From Echinarachnius parma (Eukaryota > Echinodermata > Echinoidea > Clypeasteroida > Echinarachniidae), in the NCBI GenBank assembly GCA_037951105.1, contig JBAMJV010010137.1, forward strand, positions 1 through 64,000: a stretch of 64,000 bases of DNA, in the 5' to 3' direction. How positions within the stretch are numbered: position 1 is the first letter of the stretch; every line of letters starts with the position of its first letter. Both the position numbers and the translations under genes were made by a program. This document shows positions 27,833 to 40,514 of the stretch, piece after piece. Under the pieces are notes generated by a model, which saw nothing but the letters and a program-made list of their open reading frames with translations, was not told the origin of the DNA and ran no database searches.

Positions 27833-28907
27833 TTAAAGGGGTAGTTTAGTTTTGGTAGAGAGGGCGCTGCACATCACAATTTTTTTGTGAGGTAATGAAA
27901 AACTGAGTGTCGAATTTGAGAGATGCAATTTGAATGGCAGAACAAACTTTATTTGGTCAAAATCGACCCAGAAACGGCTGAAATATCAATAAATATATCT
28001 GATCTTATAATTATTTGGGGCCCAAATAATTAGATGATTTAAAAAAAAAAAAAAAATGCTTGCACTTTTTCAAAACATTTCAAAAGCGTTTTTAAAATAA
28101 ACTGGGTTCCAACAGAAACTTATCACTTCTTCAGAGCGACACACATTAAAATCTAAAGCATAAAAATTAATCATAATTGGGCGTATATTAGCTACAATAC
28201 TCCTTAGCAAGCTCATCTAAAAAAAATATGTTTGCTTTCGTCAACAGAGAATAAAATAAGGTGAAATCGCAAGAGGTCATTTTTCAAAAAATCACAGAAA
28301 CTGCTCGCCTTCCGGGCACAGTGCTCGGTACGGACAATAGCCAGTCTAGTGGTTACATAACCTGCTTTGAAGTTGAATGAATAGCTATTGAAAGTTCTGA
28401 ATAGACCGCCTTTCGTGGAGGTTCGCAGCGAGCAGTTTCTGTGATTTTTAAAAAGTGACCTGTAGTGATTCCATCGCATTTTTCTCTTTTTTGGCAAAAG
28501 CAAACTTTTAATTTTTAAGATATGCTTCATAGGGGGAATGATAGCTTGTCTGTGTCTAAATATGATTCAATTTTAAGCTATGGATTTTAGTGAGAGTCGC
28601 TCTGAAAAAGTGATAAGTTTCTTTTGGAGCCCAGTTTAGTTGTTGATGATCTCTCTATTTAATCATTATTTCAGTAAAACATCACATGCCTTATTTTGTA
28701 TGAAAAATGGTTGAAACCAATGCCCTTTCAGAAAGCGCCCTCTTGTGTTTAATGGCTCTTTTTGAATGATAACAGGCTTTTTACTTAGTCGTTTGTAATT
28801 TTGTATACCTTTCGAGCATGGTGGAGTTATAACTATTAGTTTATAATGCTACTGTCCAGGTTTGGTTACTAAAGTTCAGCCTTACCAAAACTGTACTACC
28901 CCTTTAA
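27833..28907. mobile_element. family B element, copy 7, split by a nested palindromic element
   Basis: TTAAAGGGGTAGTTTAGTTT ... ACTGTACTACCCCTTTAA. Interrupted at about 28096-28636. After removing the insert, TTTTTAAAATAGTTGTTGAT matches uninterrupted copy 8. Confidence 0.85.
28098..28636. mobile_element. nested palindromic element (family O)
   Basis: AAACTGGGTTCCAACAGAAA ... TTTCTTTTGGAGCCCAGTTT ends; inner GAAACTGCTCGC / GCGAGCAGTTTC pair as well. ~540 bp, inserted into family B copy 7, hence younger. Confidence 0.82.
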
Positions 28908-29110
28908 AGGGATTTAATAACTTTATTGATATGTGCAAAAACTGTCAAATTGTTGATACAATGTGTATTTCTGTGATCTGATAATGTCCACCGAGTAATG
29001 TGTATGAAATTACATGTTAAATAAATTTCTATTATGTCCGTGTAGTGAGCGAAAAAGCAAAGCGTTGTTTGTTTATTAAGTAAACTCATTTCACTGACTT
29101 TGTATCCTAT
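28903..29110. mobile_element. TIR element family A, 5' fragment
   Basis: TTTAAAGGGATTTAATAACT directly abuts the right end of a family B element and shares its TTTAA. Continues with ATATGTGCAAAAACTG and then fades out. Confidence 0.6.
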
Positions 29111-29960
29111 ATAAAGACTACCGGTAATCAGTTAAAGCATTTTGCACCTGCAAACCTATTGATTGTTATTGGTTGTTACTTGTTATTCGAAACACAGATA
29201 TTATAATTGTTTTCGTTCATTTTCCAGTCAATCCCTCTAGTTCTGCTAAGGAATTTACAAAGGGCCGCTTGCTATTTCAGTAATAGTATAACCGGTCACC
29301 AGCAATACCATGTCCTGGATGATCCAGTACGCAATTTGGCTGATGGCCGACTTTACTATGACTTTAATTTCAAGGGGCCCATTGTCCTGATGCCTATAAG
29401 AAGAACGCAATGGATCGACTGGATAATGAAAGGAAACAATTATAATATCTCCGGTGGCGAATAGCAACAAGCAATAGGTCCATAGGTGCAAAGCGGTTTA
29501 TCTGGTTACCGGTAATCTTTGTCTGTTTAGGCAACACTAAAGTTGAGCCACTGATGATAATTCGGGCCAATCAAATTAGGAGATAGTGGTTTAAAGTTGG
29601 CCTGCAACCAAATAACTAACCCTATTATTACATTCAAAGTATATCACATGGGTATATAAAAACAACGTTTTGGGTGTCTGCCACTGTGTTTAATATGTTC
29701 AATAAAAAATGACAGCCGAGAACGTGTACATCGTTTAAACTATTTGTGACATGAATCGATCGTACTATGCCTTGGAATACAAATTAATTATATAGTTTCG
29801 ACAAGTATTTGAAAAGGTTTGTGTGTGTGTAAGTGTATGTGTGTAGTTTATGTGTTTGTGCGTGCGTACGTGTGTTTAATAGTCCACTTAAAATGTTTTT
29901 TGTTATTACCTATTACTATAAACTCTAACAGATGGAAATATCAATACTAAATATTTCGCA
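29111..29960. other. intergenic, no gene recognised
   Basis: An 85-codon open frame at 29207-29464 has no recognisable motif and no splice context tying it to a neighbour. Nothing else seen apart from a short TG-rich stretch near 29820. Confidence 0.55.
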
Positions 29961-29965
29961 GAAAG

Positions 29966-30250
29966 GTAATGACTGGGGGGAAACACTCGGAGATATTATA
30001 CTCCAGGGTAATAATAGTGGGTAAATAAATACTTGTGGGGAGAAACACCTGGGTAAAGAGTACCGGGAAACTTATACTGGTGAAATAATACTGGGAAACT
30101 TATACTATTACTGGAGAAATATTACTGTGGGAATAACACCGGGGAAATAATACTGGTGAAATAATACTGGGGAAATAATACTGGGGAACTAATAGGGTGA
30201 AATAATACTGGGGAATAATACTCGGGGGAGCTAGTATTACTCGGGGAAAT
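29966..30250 (+). repeat. minisatellite, ~15-bp ATAATACTGGGGAAA unit
   Basis: About 18 imperfect head-to-tail units (GAAATAATACTGGGG), followed by a C run at about 30265. Confidence 0.9.
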
Positions 30251-30264
30251 ACACATGTCCCTAC

Positions 30265-30371
30265 CCCCCCCCCCCCCCCCCCCCAAGATGTCTACAATAA
30301 TGTAAAGAATATGGAACGTTTAGGTCTCCTTTAAAGGAAATGTAACACATTTACCCCCCCCCCCCCCCCCA
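30265..30371 (+). repeat. two poly-C tracts
   Basis: Runs of about 18 and 17 C (30265-30284 and 30355-30371) separated by 70 bp. Confidence 0.9.
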
Positions 30372-31790
30372 CCACCTCCCACCCGCATCATAGTATACAG
30401 GGCGCGATGTTGGGTAGGTCGCTTTTCTCCCTCGCCTAAAGATGGTCGAAATGACGTATGATTCCCCCAATGGCGAGAAGAAATCAACGCCTAAGCTCAA
30501 TTAATCAATCATGTGAAAAGGCAGGTGATTCCAAAACGCGTGCCTCAACTCACCGCCGTTTTCTGCCAGGCGATTGCCTCCTTAATATAAAGTGATCTAG
30601 TTAAATTGTCTGAATCAACATAACCTAATTAGGACTCAAGTGGTTCACTCGAACCTTACTGTATTCATATTGCAAATATAACATTGTATACATGACAATC
30701 ATTGCGGCTTGGTCTTTACCGCGTACCCATCCAGTAAACCTACATTAAAAAACCCGATAATTTTTACCCAAATTAGATAATCTGTCCCATAATTAAATTA
30801 TAAGGGAAGCAGAAAACGATTGAATACACAAAACTAACACATGCCATTAAAGCCAAATAACAGTTTTTGAAAAGTTACCCAAAACATCTATATTGGACAA
30901 ACTAATTTATAAATATTGTTGAATAAGTATTTAAAAAGGGCTTGTATGGTAAAATCCGAACCTAAGCATCGTTAAATGCAGAAATATCGGAAGAAATCCA
31001 ATGGCCGCCCGTGAAATTGTTAATTCCACCGCCCGTTCGCCCGCTGGGCTGGAGATTTATTTATTTATGTATTGTATTTCCAGGAAAAGAGTAACAATGA
31101 CGTAAATGTATGATGACAAAAGAAGAAATCCCATCGACTAGTGCCTGAGGATTGCCAAACGGACTCGTTACTGTTCTTCATATGGCGAATTGCTTCCAGT
31201 TTTGTGGCTTATAGGCCTATCATACAGGTGCAATGGTCCAATTTCCACATTTAGAGTACCTGAATGCCCCATTTCTTCTTCAGAATCAATTATGTTAAAA
31301 AACTGTTGTTTTTAAGTTGACATGTTTTCCATCCCAACGTCATTTTCTAGTTTCATTTATGCTGAGCAAGCTGTCAATGATATCTGTATTGCACTAAGTT
31401 TACTTGTTTCCCGTATGATAACAATTATACAATGACGATAATCATCGTGTATATTACGATATTGGTGTGATTAATAATGATGATGAGTGGTAATAATAAA
31501 CAAATGTCGACATAGTTACGATAATGCTTGTGAAAATGCCAATAACGCCACAATAGGGCTAATTGGCAATGTTCAAGATAGCGAGCCATTTAAATTCCCA
31601 TTTCCGTAATCTGCTAGCATGGAGAAGTATAGTCTGTGACTGGTTTGTTCTGGTATAACGCCACTTGTATGCGTTAAAAATAAAAATTAAACTTGTGTCA
31701 ATTTCATGAAGAAATTGTCAGTTTCCACTGTGCTTTTCTCTTGGAGCAGTACATGTATTTCACCACACTTCTTCCGTATGTCATGTATGT
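30372..31790. other. intergenic, nothing recognised
   Basis: No family signature, no long open frame, no repeat matching the rest of the window. Confidence 0.5.
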
Positions 31791-31794
31791 GAGT

Positions 31795-32045
31795 AAAAAT
31801 GACCTGGTCACATATCACTGGATAGCGCAAACGTATGCCCGACAGAGAGAAAAGTGTTCAATCCGTTCGTATGCGTTTCTTGTCCCTTCTCTGTCAGGTG
31901 ATGTACGTTATTCTATCAGGTGGAACGTTTTGTGTATGAAGCTTTGGAGACGACTTTCACCACCAGATAGTTTGATTTCGCAAATGTTCTATTTGTTGGG
32001 CATCCGTTTACCCTATCCGGTGATATGTGACCAAGCCTTAAACGA
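31795..32045. mobile_element. TIR element family G, copy 1
   Basis: GGTCACATATCACTGGATAG at left; CCGGTGATATGTGACCAAGC at right. Contains TATGCGTTTCTTGTCCCTTC and TGGAGACGACTTTCACCACC, shared with 38934-39165. Confidence 0.72.
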
Positions 32046-32164
32046 AACTCAGTGCAAAACATACCAAAGCTAAAAATCTCCATTGCTGCGCAATGGAAAT
32101 GTAACCCTTTAACATAAATATACTCAAACACTTGAGTTTTCGTTGGCATCAAATTAGATTATAA

Positions 32165-34933
32165 TATAGGTTTTCCCGGTCAATTTCGCTATTTTCTCAT
32201 GCAATTTCCCATCAGCAGCATTCAATTTCACCAAATCCGCGTTAAGATCGACACATCGTCATTCAAATTCTTTTTTTGTCATTCGTATTAAGTAACGCAG
32301 CAACCAATTTCACACTTGCGTCATTCCAATGTAAGCGATGGGCGCTCATTTTCGTTAATGGTCATTCCAATTCATCTCTAGCAGTCTCCGGTCTCATTTC
32401 GGTCATTCAAATTCGCGCATGGGCAAACAAGTTCATTATAATTTCATTACATACGGTGGAAATGTCATGGATGTGTAACATCATGTTATATGGTACATGG
32501 TATATGGTGCATGGGCAATCAATAAACAAAACATGATGGACATACAGATGCAGATTATGAAAAAGATAATGATAAATAAAAGATTAGATGATGACACAGA
32601 AGAAAATGTTATGAAAATAAAGATCAACATTATGAACTAAATATCGTATTATGATAAAGTAAAGACATGATGAACGAATAGAAAGCACGAGGTGAAATGA
32701 ATATAAAATTATTGAGCATTGACAAACAAATCTAAACAAAATGTGACTGATGAATATCGAAAAGTGAAGATTAAATGTTGACAAGTATATCTGAAAAAGG
32801 AAAGATATAACACGATGAAATGGTCGATACTATAGGTTTTCCCGGTCAATTTCGCTATTTTCTCATGCAATTTCATATAAGCAGCATTCAATTTCGTCTA
32901 ATCCACGCTTGGATCGACATATCGTCATTCAAAATCGTTTTTGGTCATTCATATTGAGTAACATAGCGACCAATTTCACACTTGCGCCATTCTATTGTAA
33001 GAGATAGGCACTGATTTTCGTCAATGGGCATTCAATTTCATCTCTAGCAGTCTCGGGTGTCATTTCGGTCATTCGAATTCGCGCATAGGCAAACAAGTTC
33101 ATTACATTGGCATTCAAATTAAAAATGTGCAGTGGACATGTTATTTAACATCGTGGTACATGTATGATATAGAAAGCATGATGGAAATAAAAATACAAAA
33201 TGGTGAACAAAAAGTATGATACAATAACGATCACATGACAAATAACATCATGTGATGAACTTACATTATGAACTCGCATGATGATAAAGTTAAGACAAGA
33301 TGATGAACGAATGAATGTAAAAATAAGAAAATACAGATTACATAATTGAACATCAAACAGATCTAGACAAATGTGACCGAGAAATAACGAAAAGTGAAGA
33401 TTCAATGTTGAAAAGTACATCTAACAAATGAAAAATATAGCCTGATGAAATAATGGTTGAGACTATGTAAGATAAAAGGTGAATGTGTGTGCGTGTGTTT
33501 ATGTGAGCGTAACCAGTAACGAACCCAGGATTTGTTCAAGGGGGGGGGGGGGGGGGGGTTATTTCTTCAGCGGGGGTGGTGGTAGTCGTAGAAGATTTCC
33601 GAAGTCGACACCGCAAATTTACGACATTTCCAAGACCGAGACCAGGTCCGGTCCACAATTTTCGAGGTCGAGACCAAGACCCAGAGCTTGAGAAACCTGT
33701 GAGGGGGTTGTGTGTGTGTGTGTATGTGTGTGTGGGGGGGGGGGGGGGGGGGGGGGGGGTAGTCGTAGGAAATTTTCAAAGCCGAGGCCGGTAATTTTCG
33801 ACATTTTTTTAGGCCGAGACCAGTGCTATGCGCACTTTTCGAGGCCCGAGACCAGCGATAATGACAGTCGAGACCGGGGGTTTGAACCCCCCCCCCCTAG
33901 GTACGCCTATATATTATGTGCGTAACTATGTATGTGGTTGTATAAATAAATGTATATTTACAGTATGTTTATTTGTGAATACGTATGGATGTTTATTTGT
34001 GAATACGTATGGATGTTTTTTTTGTGTAACTTAAATTGAATGAGCATGTATGGAAATTGGTCACCCATTGACGAAATTGAATGCACAAACGAGCGATTGT
34101 CAAGCTTGCCGTATTAAATTGAATGCCCATTTGTTGAAAATAGCGCCCAATGATGAAATCGAATGCCCATTTGCGAATTGGAAGTGGGCGATTTGAAATT
34201 TGGGTGCCCATATACGAATATGCATGCTCGGAATATTAATTTTAATGACCAAAGCGACTCCTCCACGGCAATTTGACGAAATTGAATGCACATAAAACGA
34301 ATTTGGGCGCGTAATGTGGGAAATTGGCCGGGAAAACCTATATGTAAGGGAAAAAACGGTGATGATGATATAAAAATAGAAATCAAAGTCATCGTATATC
34401 ATGTATGTGTGTGTTTGTATGTGTGTGTGTCACGGGCGTAGCGAGTTACGTAATACCTATTCAACTGGGGGGGATGTAATCCGATGAATGAATAGCTCAT
34501 CCCCCCCACTTGAATGGGTATCAATGTCATGTCTACGCCCGTGGTGTGTGTGTATGTATGGTTGTATACATGCATGAAAATATGTTTATATGTGAGTACG
34601 TATGGATGTTGTTTGAGTAACTTAAATCGAATGAACATTTCTGGAAATCGGTCGCCCATTAACGAAATTGAATGCACAAACGAGCGATTGTCCAGCTTGC
34701 CGTATTAAATTGAATGCCCATTTGTTGAAAATAGCGCCCATTGATGAAATCGAATGCCCATTTGCGAATTTGAAGTTCGTGATTTGACATTTGAGTGCCC
34801 ATATACGAATATGCACGCTCGGAATATGAATTTGAATGACCAAAGCGACTCCTCCACGGCAATTGCACGAAATTGAATGCACATTTAACGAATTTGGACG
34901 CGTAATGTTGGAAATTGGCCGGGAAAACCTATA
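32165..34933. mobile_element. compound TATAGGTTTTCCC element F2 with duplicated ends
   Basis: Two left ends (32165 and 32831: TATAGGTTTTCCCGGTCAAT) and two right ends (34342 and 34933: TTGGCCGGGAAAACCTATA). Blocks 32165-32560 and 32831-33200 are copies of each other; so are 34020-34342 and 34610-34933. The interior is rich in GAATTTGAATG / CATTCAAATTCG words, poly-G and TG runs. Confidence 0.78.
33541..33760 (+). repeat. poly-G and (TG)n tracts inside F2
   Basis: G18 at about 33541, TGTGTGTG from 33710, and a ~26-G run at about 33734, around GAGACCAAGACC/GGCCGAGACC degenerate repeats. Confidence 0.9.
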
Positions 34934-34936
34934 TTA

Positions 34937-35278
34937 GTGTGGAAGTGGTGTGGCAAGATTGGTAATGCGCGTGCTTTCCGATCGTGAGATCCCGGGTTCG
35001 AACCCAGCCCACTCCGTTTGCCCTTCAGCAAGGCATTTAATCCACATTGCTGCTCTCTACCCAGGTGTTTAAATGGGTACCTGGTCCGGTGAAAATTAAC
35101 TTGGTGCACCTATAGGGTTGCCCGCCGCTAGTATGCTCCCCGGGGAGTTGAGAATGTGTACAAGATAATTTGGCGGGTCTGAACTGTACCATGTGACCAG
35201 GGGTAATAATAAGCGCTTAGAGGCTGTTCCGCATTAGGCGCTATATAAGTACGATCTATTATTATTATTATTATCATA
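34937..35278 (+). mobile_element. tRNA-derived SINE (full-length-looking)
   Basis: tRNA-like head: TGGCAAGATTGGTAATGCGC and CCCGGGTTCGAACCCAGCCC (B box). Body: CTCTCTACCCAGGTGTTTAA, ATGGGTACCTGGTCCGGTGA. Tail: AGGCGCTATATAAGTACGAT then (ATT)n. Layout fits SINEs whose 3' tail copies a LINE tail. Placement in a named superfamily is not attempted. Confidence 0.85.
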
Positions 35279-35281
35279 TTT

Positions 35282-36910
35282 CTACATAAATTGACCTAAT
35301 TGATATAAGTACAAGTCATTAATTTTTAATAATTTATCATAAAAAAAATAAAGGGTCTGTGTGGGAGCGTGCAGTGGAATCACAAATAATACGAATAATC
35401 CTTTTTTGTAATAATAATAACCATAATCTAAACACGATTGATGCGTGTTCCCCCAAGCAAGAAGGCCATAGTTTAAGTACGGCAATATCAAAGATGAGTA
35501 TAACATAAACAAAGAATACATTGGGAGACAAGTTTTTAACCGTTTTATAACTCCAATATTACGTGGAATAGTTTTACAAATGCTATCAATGTGACATTTC
35601 CATGAAAGTTTATTATGAACAATTACTCCCAGAAATGTAATAGAAGGCTCATTTTCCAATACATTATTATCAAAAACAATATTTAAAGGCATAGAATCTA
35701 TTGATTTACTAAAAAGCATAAATTTATTTTTCTGAAAATTGAAAGATAATTTATTAGCTCTTATCCACTGGGAAATCTTTAATAACTCAATATTAATCGT
35801 TTATACTGTGGATGTGGATTACTGTGAGAAAAAAACAATTAGTGTCATTAGCAAATAGTATGAATGACAATATATTGGATGATTTACACAAATCATTTAT
35901 ATAAATAATAAATCAAAGTGGACCCAATAAGCTTCTTTGGGGAACGCCTCACGTGACATGACGAAATTCAGAATTAACATAATTTAAAGAAACATACTGC
36001 TTTCTATTAGAAAGATAGCTCCGGAACCACTCCAAGGCCTTCCCACGTATACCATGGTTAATCGTGTCGAAGGCCTTGGAGAAGTCAAGGAAAATTCCTA
36101 CCGTGTGTAATAATTTATCAATAGCATGTGCCACCTTGTCTACAAAAGACAATAAAGCATGAATCGTGCTATGTTTTTCCCTAAATCCAAATTGAAAGTT
36201 AGAAAAGATAGCATTATTAAAAAAAAAAGAAACAGTACGAGTATATATAATGTTTTCTAAAACCTTAGAAAGTGTGGACAACAACGAGATTGGACGATAA
36301 TTACTAACATCTAATTTGTCTCTTTTCTTAAAAAGAGGGACGACCTTAGCAATTTTCATAATATCCGGGACTTGACCATTACATAACGATAAATTAAAAA
36401 TATGACCGAGAGGATCAACTATGGAAACAATAATACCTTTTAGTATAACATTATTTACACCATCGTAGCCTGAACTTTTCTTATTATCGAAATTAGAGAC
36501 TATATCCAAAATCTCATTTTTATGAACAGGAACAAAAGAAATCGAATCAGGATTGGGAGTACTTAAAAAATCAACAAAATGTTGATCTGAAGCAGGAATA
36601 TTTTGAGCAAGATTTTCTCCAATTAAAGAAAAGTATACATTACAAATATTACTTATATTACCAGGATCTTCAACAATTACATCATCCTGTCGAATTCTAG
36701 TTATGTTGGATTTATTTTTATTTAAATGAATTGCTTGTTTAATAATCTTCCAAGTTTTCTGCATGTCATTTTTAGATAATTCTAATCGATTAAAAAAATA
36801 CCTTCTTTTTTCCAAACGTATGAGTTTAATCAGTGTATTTTTATAAGAAGTATATTTTAATTTAAGTTTAATATTTAAAAACTCAAAACGTTGGTCTGTT
36901 TCATCATTCT
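35282..36910 (-). pseudogene. truncated non-LTR retrotransposon, reverse-transcriptase domain
   Basis: Minus strand. Readable blocks: NYRPISLLSTLSKVLENIIY, FQFGFREKHSTIHALLSFVD, GIFLDFSKAFDTINH, GIRGKALEWFRSYLSNRKQY, then, in another frame, GSLLGPLLFIIYINDL and FANDTN in place of the catalytic YADD/FADD motif, and finally FLGVIVHNKLSW and YGLLAWGNTH. Resembles CR1/L2/jockey-type reverse transcriptases. At least two frame breaks, about ten residues missing after DTINH, no endonuclease, and the 3' end cut off beside the SINE. Dead copy. Confidence 0.88.
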
Positions 36911-37050
36911 AGTTTGGTATCGATTGATTAGGCATTTCCTCTCTATGATTACAGGCTTTAAACAACCAATGTTTTTACTTTAGTAAATATGTAAACTTGT
37001 TGATGAAAACTGACTATAAGACCATAACGTCGCATATGCGCGTAACATTT

Positions 37051-37312
37051 ATGAAGAGCTTAGTTCCAAAAGGCGCTTAATCCATTTTCCATACAAATTG
37101 AGTAAAAGATACCAGTACATTAATTAGCTACGTAGTAGCTATTTATAAATCCCAATTTTATGAAAATTAGACAATACAAATAAACAAAATATAGACGTTC
37201 CATTTCATATTCCCATAGGCATGTGTAGAAAAGGGAAAAAAACCCCTGATTTTCTCCTAAATTTTAAAAGTGCATTTAGCGACTTTTGGAATTAAGCTCT
37301 TCATATTATACA
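37051..37312. mobile_element. TIR element family H, copy 2
   Basis: GAAGAGCTTAGTTCCAAAAG at left; CTTTTGGAATTAAGCTCTTC at right. Shares AAAAGGCGCTTAATCCA with copy 1 at 2991-3199. Confidence 0.82.
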
Positions 37313-38154
37313 CCGTAATTAAAATAATGTGAAGGCACTGACCGCCTTCAATTATATCCGACCGTCGGATTATTCTACGAAACTGATTTAATTGAATCAA
37401 ATATTATCTTTCATTTTTTGTTTACCGAGGAAGCTCAAATTTCATCCTTTTATCTCATATAAGCGCACGCAATTATTATAAACGTCAGACATGATTGATT
37501 AATACAGACATGACAGATGTGTGCGTCTTTTTTTTGTAATGTTGTTTGCGTTTGTAACACTAACATGTATGTGGTAATACTTGATGTGAGAATGTTAGCG
37601 GCGTAGCGTTGGAGAGGTGGCCCTTTCCTCAATAAAATGCAAACATGATTGAAAATGAAAAATAAATACAAAATAAAGGAGAAAACCTGCATAAGTTATT
37701 CCAAAACATACAAGCCCACTTTACACCAATGTTTCAATATAAACAAAATATTGTCATTATGTCAATGCCCGGCAAACTATCGGCGTAGTATTAAGTAAAA
37801 CTTTGTTTGACTTAATACGTATCGTTAACAGCATTTATTTCATTAAAACACACAATATAATACCCTAAATAATTAGAGACCATTTACAAAGTACGTACGC
37901 AAAACATTGCCCTCCCTCTTTGTACGCACTTCGTACGCATGTATTAATTGTATGGTGTATACCAGGGGGGTGTCACTGGGCCACAGAACAGGCGATTTTT
38001 GAAGACCGGAACGACTGTTTCTCCACGTCACGAATTTGTTTTTGAGGGGGATGATTTTACTTGTTCATTGTGTTCTAAACGTACCAACTAAACCACCAAA
38101 ATGCCTGAATGTTTCTCGCAAACATACCTTTACTCATCTAGCTGTCTGTGATTT

Positions 38155-38287
38155 AAAGTGATCAATAAACTGTGTAGTTCCCAAAGAGTAATGTTTGAGA
38201 CTTCAAATATACCAATTTCATTTTGAGATTCGTGAGAATGATATGAGAGAGTTTCATACATAAAGAATAAAGTTAACCTGGTAATCA
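38155..38287. repeat. family C fragment
   Basis: TTAAAGTGATCAATAAACTG, AATGTTTGAGACTTCAAATA, TTCGTGAGAATGATATGAGA; ends where the palindromic element J begins. Confidence 0.5.
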
Positions 38288-38646
38288 GGGGCTTGTTGCA
38301 AGAAAGGGTCCTATCTCTAGGACGTCCTAAATGTCACATGATTGTCATATGACTACAACTAAATTATATGAAGCGCCGTTTGTAAATGGTTTATTTACAC
38401 ACATTATTAATCATTAGTTCGCATTGTAATAACTATTATTTACATATAATGTAAGTAAATGTATCAATTTATTTGTAAATAATTTGTATACAATTTTAAT
38501 TGTTTGTATATATAATTATAATTCACACTCCATGTGTGTAAATAATACATTTACAAACGGCGCCTCATATAATTTAGTTGTAGTCATATGACAATCATGT
38601 GACATTTAGGACGTCCTAGAGATAGGACCCTTTCTTGCAACAAGCC
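38288..38646. mobile_element. near-perfect palindromic element (family J)
   Basis: Arms of ~110 bp are almost identical: GGCTTGTTGCAAGAAAGGGT ... CGCCGTTTGTAAATG on one side and its reverse complement ending TTTCTTGCAACAAGCC on the other, with a ~100-bp AT-rich centre. A decayed half-copy lies at 48745-48866. Confidence 0.92.
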
Positions 38647-38933
38647 CCAGAACAAAAAAAATTCTCATTTTATTCCGATCATTCGCGTGAAGGATTCCAA
38701 TTCAAATACTATGCACGATTGAGTATCCAAATTCAGATTATCTTGATTGCGGTCGGAAACGGTCTACAGACGCTCTCGAATGCAATCATGAATATATCTT
38801 TTGATACATTTGAACAATCAAAATCAAGCGCATTGTTATATAACCATTTAAAGCCAAACAACAAAGTACAAGAGAAGTGGGAATTCTCCAAGTGATGTTG
38901 ATTGAAATTGTACAAAGGTAATGGCTCACCTTA

Positions 38934-39165
38934 ATAGCCCGGTCACATATCAACGGAATGCGCAAACGGAGGTCAAACGGAGAGCTAAATTTTCCATCCG
39001 TTCTATACGTTTCTTGTCCGTTCCTTGTCCGGTGATGTACGTTGTTCTATGTTTTGTACATGAAGCAATGGAGACGACTTTCATCACCGGATAATTTAAT
39101 TTCGCAAATTGTCTATTCGTTGGGCATACGTTTCCGATGTCCGTTGATATCTGACCAGGCCATAA
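38934..39165. mobile_element. TIR element family G, copy 2
   Basis: GGTCACATATCAACGGAATG at left; CCGTTGATATCTGACCAGGC at right. Same interior as 31795-32045. Confidence 0.78.
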
Positions 39166-39868
39166 AGGGACTGTCCGCCTTTTACAAATCGTCTGAACAG
39201 TTTACAGTAGACGGATTGGGATGAATGTAACACACACACACAAATTCAGATCAAAAAGCCCTGTAATGTGGATTCTACGAATGAAAAACGAATGCGTCCC
39301 TCCACCAAACTATATATCGGTCGATAAAGGAGTTTAACTGTGATTTAGCATAATATTACAACAATATTGTACTTATTCTTGTAAAGGTATTGTGAAGCCG
39401 ACATTTGTAAAGGTATGTCACGGAAAAGGGTCTCAAAAATGAAGAATAAACAATTACATGTCAGTTTTAGCGAGGTTTGGTTATTTTATTTAGTATTCGC
39501 TTACGCCGTTGTTCGATCAAAATATGTGCGCGGGTCACGTAGGGGTCACGCACAGCAACGTGGTACTCCGTGGAATCCATGTGCGAAATTTAAACGCGCT
39601 GTGTAGTTTTATTATTTTGAGGTCTATACCTCCACGAAAAAGAGATGTCAAGCCCTACTTTTTTCAGGCATGCTGTTAAATGACATTTCTTTCATATAAG
39701 ACAATAACCTCGCAACTTTGGAAATTTGGCTTGCAAAATGCGGACAGTCCCTTAAACATTATGTACAAAAACGAACAGCACCAATAAGTATTGTTGTTTA
39801 TCTGAAACATTCAACAAATATAACCTCGCAACTTTTGAAATTTGGCTTGCAAAAGGCGGACAGTCCCT
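39166..39868. mobile_element. TIR element family K, copy 1, with partial repeat
   Basis: ATAAAGGGACTGTCCGCCTT ... AAATGCGGACAGTCCCTTAAA (39751), then a short second end ... AAAGGCGGACAGTCCCTTTAAA (39868). Contains AACGAATGCGTCCCTCCA and CCTCCACGAAAAAGAGAT. Confidence 0.78.
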
Positions 39869-40514
39869 TTAAAGGGACAGGTCCACTTTTACAAAACGTC
39901 TGAACAGCTTTCAGTTGACGGATGGGGATTAATGTAACACGTAAACAAAAAATCAGAGCGAACAGCCCTCTAATTTGGATTCTACGAATGAAAAATGAAT
40001 GCGTCCCTCCATTTAAACTATATATCGGTCAATAAAGGAGTTCAACTGATTTAGCATAATATTACAACAATATAGTACTAATTCTCGTAAAGGTATTGTG
40101 AAGCCGACATTTGTTAACGTATGTCACGGAAAAAGATCTCAAAAAGAAAGAATATATAATTACATGTAGTCAGTTTAAGCGATGTTTGGGTATTTTGCTT
40201 GGTAAACGCTCACACATTAGTACTTATGCGCGGGTCACGTAGCTAGCGCGGGTCACGTAGGGGTCATGCATACCGATCTGGCACTCCGTGAAATCTATGT
40301 ACGAACTTACTCACCGGCCGAAAATACCTATGTACCTAATTAACCGACGTCCCTCAGTTTATTCAGTTTTAGGTCTATAACTCCACGAAAAAGAGATTTC
40401 AAGCCCTAATTTTTTCAGGCATGCTATTAAATGACATTTCCTTTCATATAAGACAATAACCTCGCAACTTTTGAATTTTGGCTTGCAAAAGTGGATCTCT
40501 CCCTTTAACATTAT
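39865..40514. mobile_element. TIR element family K, copy 2
   Basis: AAAGGGACAGGTCCACTTTT ... AAAAGTGGATCTCTCCCTTTAA. About 80% identical to copy 1 by eye, in tandem. AAACATTATGTACAAAAACGAACAGC follows both copies, so flank is duplicated too. Confidence 0.78.

Noticed and set aside
29207-29464. 85-codon frame in the intergenic region, possible exon
   Set aside because: No recognised domain, no partner exons in phase, ordinary base composition.
34399-34882. Several 60-90-codon frames on the minus strand
   Set aside because: Repeated in both halves of the F2 element; translations of its CATTCAAATTCG words.
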